The notes under the pieces: model-generated
The model's input: the letters and a program-made list of their open reading frames with translations, nothing else
The model's database searches: none
Told to the model about the DNA's origin: nothing
Translations under genes and position numbers: made by a program
Shown here: positions 57,330 through 64,000 of the stretch, one piece after another
Layout: the number at the start of each line of letters is the position of its first letter
Numbering within the stretch: the stretch's first letter is position 1
Assembly: GCA_029718625.1 (NCBI GenBank)
Contig: CM056387.1
Span: 37,701,356-37,765,355 of the forward strand
Length of the DNA stretch: 64,000 nt
Reading direction: 5' to 3'
Origin: Synaphobranchus kaupii
Taxonomy: Eukaryota > Chordata > Actinopteri > Anguilliformes > Synaphobranchidae

Positions 57330-57660
57330 CCTGAACCGGGATTGGCCGGGCCCCAAGGCTTCCTTGAAAAGGACCAATGAGAATGCGCAGCCTCGCCCAT
57401 GTGGCCCAGTCCTGTGCGCGCGCGCCATCAGGAGGAGCTTCCTTTTATTTATAGAGGAGCTGTCCGCTCAGGTTTCTGCTCTCGCCAGCCGGACGCCGCT
57501 CACATCCTCGCCCCTCGCCCCCCTCGCTTGCCCCTCGCTCGCTCGCCCGCCCGCCCACTCGCTCGCACGCTCACTCACACAGCGCGCTGTCCCGGGACGG
57601 CTCTCTCAAGGGGCTCTGCGGACAGAGAGAGAGAGAGAGAGAGAGAAAGAAGGGACAATC
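57330..57660 (+). promoter_or_regulatory. CpG-rich promoter-like block
   Basis: Inverted CCAAT (GATTGGCC, 57340), CCAAT (GACCAATGAG, 57371), GCGCGCGCGCC (57417), a TATA-like TTTATTTATAG (57445), then C/G-rich DNA with many CGCTCGC words and a (GA)n run. Could start an unannotated transcript; no coding frame can be defended downstream. Confidence 0.35.
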
Positions 57661-57867
57661 TATGGCAACCGACTGGGACCACAAAGACCTCAGCTGAATT
57701 TACATGCATTCCCGGGGGAGGGGGGTTTGGGTGAGGAGCAGAGGGTTCCCCTGTACCTGTACACCTGTAGACTTACGTACGCATTTCCCCACCTCAGGGG
57801 AATGTAGGCTTTCTGTGTGACATTTCAGATGAACTTAATGGACTAGACTGTCCCCCTGATGAGTGTC

Positions 57868-57955
57868 TGGGGGGGTTGGAGGGTTGGGGGGGTTGGAGGG
57901 TTGGAGGGTTGGGGGGGTTGGAGGGTTGGGTGGGTTGGGGAGGTTGGGGGGGTGG
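57868..57955. repeat. GGGTTGGAG tandem repeat
   Basis: About 9 units of GGGGGGTTGGAGGGTTG and shorter forms. Closely spaced G-runs could form G-quadruplexes. Confidence 0.9.
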
Positions 57956-59306
57956 GTTCCAGTGGCACAATCTTTTTGTCCGATGCACTGATGAATATGA
58001 ACATGCCGTGTCAGCTGTGCAGATATGAATTCATATGCACAGCCATCCTGTTTGTTAGAATTACTTTGGTATATTTTTGTATGTAAACACAATTATTATT
58101 GCATTGTTATTTTTATTCTATTTCTTTTCTTAGTATTCCAACTGATATTGAGATTTACCTAAAGTCAGGAGCCTGAAATATGTTCGCCCCACAGAAATAC
58201 AGCTTTTTGTCTTGTGGGAGAAGTCTTACGGGGAGAAACTGCAACACCGGGCCCTCCCAAAAGTCGCTTAGTGGTGAAATTCGCCATCACACCGATCGTG
58301 GTCATGAACATGAACATCGTTATCATCATCATCGTCGTCATGATCCTGACTGCTGCTCAGAAATGCAGGCTCTTGTTTGACAGCTCCTGTCTGAATGTGA
58401 ACATGCGGGGAAAAAAGAAAACTCTGGCGCTACTTCGCTAATCAAACAAGGTGCACGGAATAACAAACATGAGCACGAAGGGAAACATTCCAGCTGCAGG
58501 GGGAAGCCAGGGGGAAGATAAAATATTATTGAGGTTATCATTTATTATTGCTAAAAACCAAGGAGGGTTGGTTTTTTACCGTTGGTTTGTAACGATAATG
58601 AAAAGTTATTTTATCTCCCACCCTACTTCAAGTGCGGCTGGATTATTTCTTATAATTTTTTTGTGAATGTGAACGTGTGACAGCTTCTATCAGAATTCTT
58701 CCACATTACAGAAACCACAGCGTCGATGCCCCCCCCCCCCCCTCCCTGCCCCCGCCCCCACCCACCCACCCCTCCAATGTAAGAATTCTGTGAGACAACT
58801 TTGCTCCACAATGCAAACCTTAGAGCCCTCTCCTCCACCCTCCACCCCCCCCCCCCCCCCCCCCCTCACCCCCATCACCCCCCGTTTGATCACCATAGAG
58901 ACAGAAGGGGCTCAGTGTATTGGTACACGCATTTTACAGGAATGTTTTTCTGGTGCTGTTTGCGGGCTGTAGATTAACCACTATCAGTTTCCCTCTTGTA
59001 CTAGTATGTATTGCTTTGGTACAATTGGCATCTTGTACGTTGTAAAAGAATTTAAGGAGTATATAAATATATATATAAATATATAAAAGTCTATATAAAT
59101 AAATATATAAATATAAATTTTACACTTATTTTTTCCGTTGCTGACGTTGTTCATGAGTCACAGATATTTATTTAAATTGTTATGATGAAAGAGAAGAATT
59201 ATTTATTTATTGGTGAAGAAATTGTGATCATTAACTTTCTTTCTTTTTTTTTTTCTTTTTCTGTGGAGAGATGTGACAGCCATGGACCTTCCTGGCTGCA
59301 GATTCC

Positions 59307-59312
59307 AATAAA
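59307..59312 (+). terminator. spry3: polyadenylation signal AATAAA, probable spry3 end
   Basis: AATAAA in TTCCAATAAAGGGTGC, followed within 30 nt by TG/T-rich DNA (CCTCTTTGGCTG, TCTGTGG). The next base stretch is a minisatellite. Confidence 0.5.
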
Positions 59313-59349
59313 GGGTGCTTTCAGTGAGAACGCCTCTTTGGCTGATCTG

Positions 59350-59800
59350 TGGGAGAATGTGGGGTGTGGATGAGGTGTGGATGGGGTTTAATCTGTGGGA
59401 GAATGCGGGGTGTGGATGAGGTGTGGGTGGGGTTTAATCTGTGGGAGAATGCGGGGTGTGGATGGGGTTTAATCTGTGGGAGAATGCGGGGTGTGGATGA
59501 GGTGTGGATGAGGTTTAATCTGTGGGAGAATGTGGGGTGTGGATGAGGTGTGGATGGGGTTTAATCTGTGGGAGAATGTGGGGTGTGGATGAGGTGTGGA
59601 TGGGGTTTAATCTGTGGGAGAATGTGGGGTGTGGATGAGGTGTGGATGGGGTTTAATCTGTGGGGGAATGCGGGGTGTGGATGAGGTGTGGATGGGGTTT
59701 AATCTGTGGGAGAATGCGGGGTGTGGATGAGGTGTGGATGGGGTTTAATTTGTGGGAGAATGCGGGTGTGGATGAGGTGTGGATGGGGTTTAATCTGTGG
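59350..59800. repeat. 46-bp minisatellite, about 10 copies
   Basis: Unit GTGTGGATGAGGTGTGGATG then GGGTTTAATCTGTGGGAGAAT, with copies that lack one GTGTGGATGAG. It starts about 40 nt past the probable spry3 poly(A) signal. Confidence 0.95.
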
Positions 59801-60350
59801 GTTTGTATTGAGGCCCAGCGTGCAGGGCTGTGTTGAGGCGAGGTGCTCAGGGCTGTGTTGAGGCCCAGCATGCAGGGCTGTGTTGAGGCGAGGTGCTCAG
59901 GGCTGTGTTGAGGCGCAACGCTCAGGTTTGTATTGAGTCCCAGCGTGCAGGGCTGTGTTGAGGCCCAGCATGCAGGGCTGTGTTGAGGCGAGGTGCTCAG
60001 GGCTGTGTTGAGGCGCAACGCTCAGGTTTGTATTGAGTCCCAGCGTGCAGGGCTGTGTTGAGGCCCAGCATGCAGGGCTGTGTTGAGGCGAGGTGCTCAG
60101 GGCTGTGTTGAGGCGCAACGCTCAGGTTTGTATTGAGTCCCAGCGTGCAGGGCTGTGTTGAGGCCCAGCATGCAGGGCTGTGTTGAGGCGAGGTGCTCAG
60201 GGCTGTGTTGAGGCGAGGTGCTCAGGGCTGTGTTGAGACGTGGCGCTCAGGTTTGTATTGAGGCCCAGCGTGCAGGGCTGTGTTGAGGCGTGGTGCTCAG
60301 GGCTGTGTTGAGGCGTGGCGTTCAGGTTTGTATTGAGGCTCAGCGTGCAG
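59801..60350. repeat. 25-bp minisatellite, diverged part, about 22 copies
   Basis: GTTGAGGCGAGGTGCTCAGG then GCTGT, mixed with GCCCAGCATGCAGG and GCGCAACGCTCAGGTTTGTA variants in higher-order blocks of about 115 bp. Confidence 0.95.
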
Positions 60351-60810
60351 GGCTGTGTTGGGGCGTGGTGCTCAGGGCTGTGTTGGGGCGTGGTGCTCAG
60401 GGCTGTGTTGGGGCGTGGTGCTCAGGGCTGTGTTGGGGCGTGGTGCTCAGGGCTGTGTTGGGGCGTGGCGCTCAGGGCTGTGTTGGGGCGTGGTGCTCAG
60501 GGCTGTGTTGGGGCGTGGTGCTCAGGGCTGTGTTGGGGCGTGGTGCTCAGGGCTGTGTTGGGGCGTGGTGCTCAGGGCTGTGTTGGGGCGTGGTGCTCAG
60601 GGCTGTGTTGGGGCGTGGTGCTCAGGGCTGTGTTGGGGCGTGGTGCTCAGGGCTGTGTTGGGGCGTGGTGCTCAGGGCTGTGTTGGGGCGTGGTGCTCAG
60701 GGCTGTGTTGGGGCGTGGTGCTCAGGGCTGTGTTGGGGCGTGGTGCTCAGGGCTGTGTTGGGGCGTGGTGCTCAGGGCTGTGTTGGGGCGTGGTGCTCAG
60801 GTTTGTGTGG
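60351..60810. repeat. 25-bp minisatellite, homogeneous part, about 18 copies
   Basis: GTTGGGGCGTGGTGCTCAGG then GCTGT, nearly identical units. A 25-bp unit without stops in any forward frame gives three overlapping long frames with identical composition; none is a gene. Confidence 0.97.
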
Positions 60811-61150
60811 CGCAGCATGCAGGGCGTGTCCTGGGACACATGGGCTTTGTCTGTGGATGATTACACCGCTCCCACAATGCCGACTGTTTGCTCTATAAAT
60901 AAATAATCAAGACCAGGTCGGCCTAATGGCTTCTGAGAGGAAGGAATGTGTGTGTGTGCGGGTTTGTGTGTGTGCGTGTGCGTGTGTGCATTAATGCAGA
61001 GGTCTGAGGCTCTGGGAACCCCATTCTCCCGCCCACTGAGCCAGTCAGAGACGCAAACGCGTGAAGAGCCAGTGATGGCATTACTCTCCCCTCTCCTCCC
61101 CTTCCAGAGAGAGCTGTGCCATGTCTGGGAGATCAATAATGCAGGCCCGT
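60811..61150. other. short unique spacer between two arrays
   Basis: Includes a (GT)n run (60947-60986) and plain sequence with no coding support. Confidence 0.6.
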
Positions 61151-62231
61151 TCCACATAACCACCTCCTGCACACCATCCACATAACCACCTCCTGCACAC
61201 CATCCACATAACCACCTCCTGCACACCATCCACATAACCACCTCCTGCACACCATCCACATAACCACCTCCTGCACACCATCCACATAACCACCTCCTGC
61301 ACACCATCCACATAACCACCTCCTGCACACCATCCACATAACCACCTCCTGCACACCATTCACATAACCACCTCCTGCACACCATCCACATAACCACCTC
61401 CTGCACACCATTCACATAACCACCTCCTGCACACCATCCACATAACCACCTCCTGCACACCATTCACATAACCACCTCCTGCACACCATCCACATAACCA
61501 CCTCCTGCACACCATTCACATAACCACCTCCTGCACACCATTCACATAACCACCTCCTGCACACCATTCACATAACCACCTCCTGCACACCATTCACATA
61601 ACCACCTCCTGCACACCATTCACATAACCACCTCCTGCACACCATTCACATAACCACCTCCTGCACACCATTCACATAACCACCTCCTGCACACCATTCA
61701 CATAACCACCTCCTGCACACCATTCACATAACCACCTCCTGCACACCATCCACATAACCACCTCCTGCACACCATTCACATAACCACCTCCTGCACACCA
61801 TTCACATAACCACCTCCTGCACACCATTCACATAACCACCTCCTGCACACCATTCACATAACCACCTCCTGCACACCATTCATATAACCACCTCCTGCAC
61901 ACCATCCACATAACCACCTCCTGCACACCATTCACATAACCACCTCCTGCACACCATCCACATAACCACCTCCTGCACACCATTCACATAACCACCTCCT
62001 GCACACCATCCACATAACCACCTCCTGCACACCATTCACATAACCACCTCCTGCACACCATTCACATAACCACCTCCTGCACACCATTCACATAACCACC
62101 TCCTGCACACCATTCACATAACCACCTCCTGCACACCATTCATATAACCACCTCCTGCACACCATTCACATGACCACCTCCTGCACACCATTCACATAAC
62201 CACATCCTGCACACCATTCACATAACCACCC
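61151..62231. repeat. 26-bp minisatellite, about 41 copies
   Basis: Unit CCACATAACCACCTCCTGCA then CACCAT, with CCAT(C/T)CACAT the main variable base. The minus strand gives a long Trp/Cys/Gly frame that is an artefact. Confidence 0.98.
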
Positions 62232-63228
62232 CATCCCCATGTTTATATCTGTATGTAAAATTAGCGGTGCATCAACTTCACAGACTAAGAGCAACGTCTA
62301 CACAATCTCTGTTCACATTCATCAATACTGGCAAAAATATCCTACATCGATTTTCATTTGTAAGCATCAGAGGTGCTTTTCTCCATGAGGTTTTTTTCTA
62401 TTCAGAAGCTGGAGGATAAACTCTTGGGTCCCGCACTTTCGATTCCCAACCTTTTACCCCGCAGGACAAAGGAGGGGGAGAATAGAGGTCAGATGTCACG
62501 CTCCTTCCCCTCCCAGCCCCTCTGCCCTCGTTACCTCCTGCATCTACGTGGTCCTTGTCCTTTCTCTCAGGCAGTGTCCAGGGCAGCCTTGTGTCAGAGC
62601 CCAAGACCCCTCTGTACTCTAGGAACAAAGCAACTTGTCAGTCAAAGCCCATACGCCTGTCAATCATTCCACAGGCCATTCAACAGAATGCCCCCTCACA
62701 GTGTAACTTGCTCAGAGCAGGGTGACAAATCACGCCAGCTCAACTCTGGGATGGCCATTCCCTGCCCACCGTTGTTTACAAGTTTTAAACTATAAATATA
62801 AAGCTGTCATGAACGTTTTACCATTGAAAGCTGATGTCACATGCTTCCCAAAGCCTGAGTATTCATCAAGAGAGAGTTGAGTAATGATAGGTAATTTCTG
62901 GGCTACATTACTGACCTCACAGCTTCAGGGAATTACGTCTGTGAGATATACTGTGCTCTGGTGTGCCACGCTAATGCCGCTCTGAAAGCTGCGCTTCTTT
63001 ATAATGAGAATCGGGGTTGTAACCCGTGAGCCAGCGAAAGCCCCGTGCCTGCCTGTGTGACACCACTCGCTGGTGTAGGGGACGTTAGCCTTCCATGGCG
63101 CGCTCCGCTACAGGGGTTAAAATGGCAGGCGTCAGCACAGGGCATGCATACGGGCTGCTGTGGAAGCTGGAAAGAGAGATGGGAGAGCTTCTCTCAGGAA
63201 AACACTAAAGAAACTACAGTGTGGCACA
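62232..63228. other. unique DNA between arrays, no gene seen
   Basis: Frames at 62373-62795 (+) and 62398-62628 (-) overlap each other and lack family features. Nothing further supported. Confidence 0.5.
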
Positions 63229-64000
63229 GAGTAGGCCTGACTCTGTTCGAGAAGGCCTAGCTCTATTAGATAGGCCCGGCTCTGTTCGAGAAGGCCTAGC
63301 TCTATTAGAGAGGCCTGGCTCTGTTCCAGAAGGCCTAGCTCTATTAGAGAGGCCTGGCTGTGTTAGACAAGGCCTGGCTCTATTAGTTAGGGCCTCGCTC
63401 TGTTAGAGAAGGCCTGGCTCTGTTAGTCAGGGCCTCACTCTGTTAGAGAAGGCCTGGCTCTGTTAGTCAGGGCCTCACTCTGTTCGAGAAGGCCTAGCTC
63501 TATTAGAGAGGCCTGGCTCTGTTCGAGAAGGCCTAGCTCTATTAGAGAGGCCTGGCTGTGTTAGACAAGGCCTGGCTCTATTAGTCAGGGCCTCACTCTG
63601 TTAGAGAAGGCCTGGCTCTGTTAGTCAGGGCCTCGCTCTGTTAGAGAAGGCCTGGCTCTGTTAGAGAGGCCTGGCTGTGTTAGACAAGGCCTGGCTCTAT
63701 TAGTCAGGGCCTCACTCTGTTAGAGAAGGCCTGGCTCTGTTAGTCAGGGCCTCGCTCTGTTAGAGAAGGCCTGGCTCTATTAGAAAGGCCTGGCTGTGTT
63801 AGACAAGGACTGGCTGTGTTGCACAAGGCCTACCTCTATTAGAGAGGCCTGGCTCTATTAGAGTAGGCCCAGCTCTGTTAGAGAAGGCCTGGCTCTATTA
63901 GAAAGGCCTGGCTGTGTTAGACAAGGACTGGCTGTGTTGCACAAGGCCTACCTCTATTAGAGAGGCCTGGCTCTATTAGAGTAGGCCCAGCTCTGTTCGA
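63229..64000. repeat. about 20-bp minisatellite running off the window
   Basis: Units GGCCTGGCTCTGTTAGAGAA, GGCCTAGCTCTATTAGAGA and GGGCCTCACTCTGTTAG in higher-order blocks (63221-63600 resembles 63480-63780). The right end lies beyond the window. Confidence 0.95.

Larger units (their letters stand above)
56745..59335 (+). other. spry3: spry3 3' UTR (inferred)
   Basis: AU-rich motifs TTTATTTATTTATTTC (56941) and TTATTTATTTATTGG (about 59199) and an AATAAA at 59307-59312 fit the long, unstable 3' UTRs of Sprouty messages. A CpG-rich promoter-like block lies inside at 57330-57660, so the UTR may in fact end earlier. Confidence 0.5.

Noticed and set aside
57364..57807. 147-residue + frame after spry3
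   Set aside because: CpG-rich and (GA)n-driven reading; no domain, overlapping frame of similar length.
60290..60906. Three overlapping + strand frames of 180-202 residues
   Set aside because: They are the three frames of one 25-bp repeat without stops; composition is identical and there is no start context or domain.
60861..61463. 200-residue minus-strand Trp/Cys/Gly frame
   Set aside because: Pure translation of the 26-bp minisatellite.

Overview
The window looks like nuclear DNA of a ray-finned (teleost-type) fish. It has small exons split by introns with GT/AG borders, a decayed Tc1-like element of the fish/salmonid type, several short inverted-repeat DNA elements with hAT- and Harbinger-like ends, (CA)n/(CT)n microsatellites, and a very large number of minisatellites. 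I saw no bacterial operon structure, tRNA, rRNA or CRISPR. The species cannot be named from sequence alone.

Two protein-coding genes can be supported, both on the + strand. (1) About 670-24242 holds the 3' two-thirds of pof1b (actin-binding coiled-coil protein of epithelial junctions). Eleven exons can be placed with matching phases; together they give 1,218 coding nt, 405 residues plus stop. The 5' part lies before the window. (2) 55891-56744 is a single-exon Sprouty coding region, closest to spry3 (inhibitor of receptor tyrosine kinase/Ras-MAPK signalling). It carries one apparent single-base frameshift late in the Cys-rich domain. A splice acceptor lies just upstream, a candidate 5' non-coding exon lies about 8 kb upstream, and the 3' UTR probably runs to an AATAAA at 59307.

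Layout. 1-13 kb: start of the visible pof1b and a 12 kb intron with a RecQ-like helicase fragment on the minus strand and a 19-bp minisatellite. 13-24 kb: ten pof1b exons, with minisatellites against several exon edges and a 2.5 kb foldback element in the last intron. 24-40 kb: intergenic, rich in mobile elements (nested hAT-like repeats, a Harbinger-like element, an antisense LINE fragment, Tc1 derivatives, a Sleeping-Beauty-like Tc1 pseudogene, a foldback hAT with 8-bp target duplication). 40-55 kb: long minisatellites, a second hAT-like element with 8-bp target duplication, and some unique blocks that could be spry3 control DNA. 55-59 kb: spry3. 59-64 kb: almost continuous minisatellite to the window end.

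The most unusual feature is the link between minisatellites and splice sites in pof1b. A 48-bp repeat is an amplified copy of one exon's own 3' splice site plus exon start (about 12 copies, in frame and open). A second intron carries about 23 copies of another pyrimidine-tract/CAG acceptor-like unit. All assignments rest on reading the sequence and remembered family features; no searches were run.
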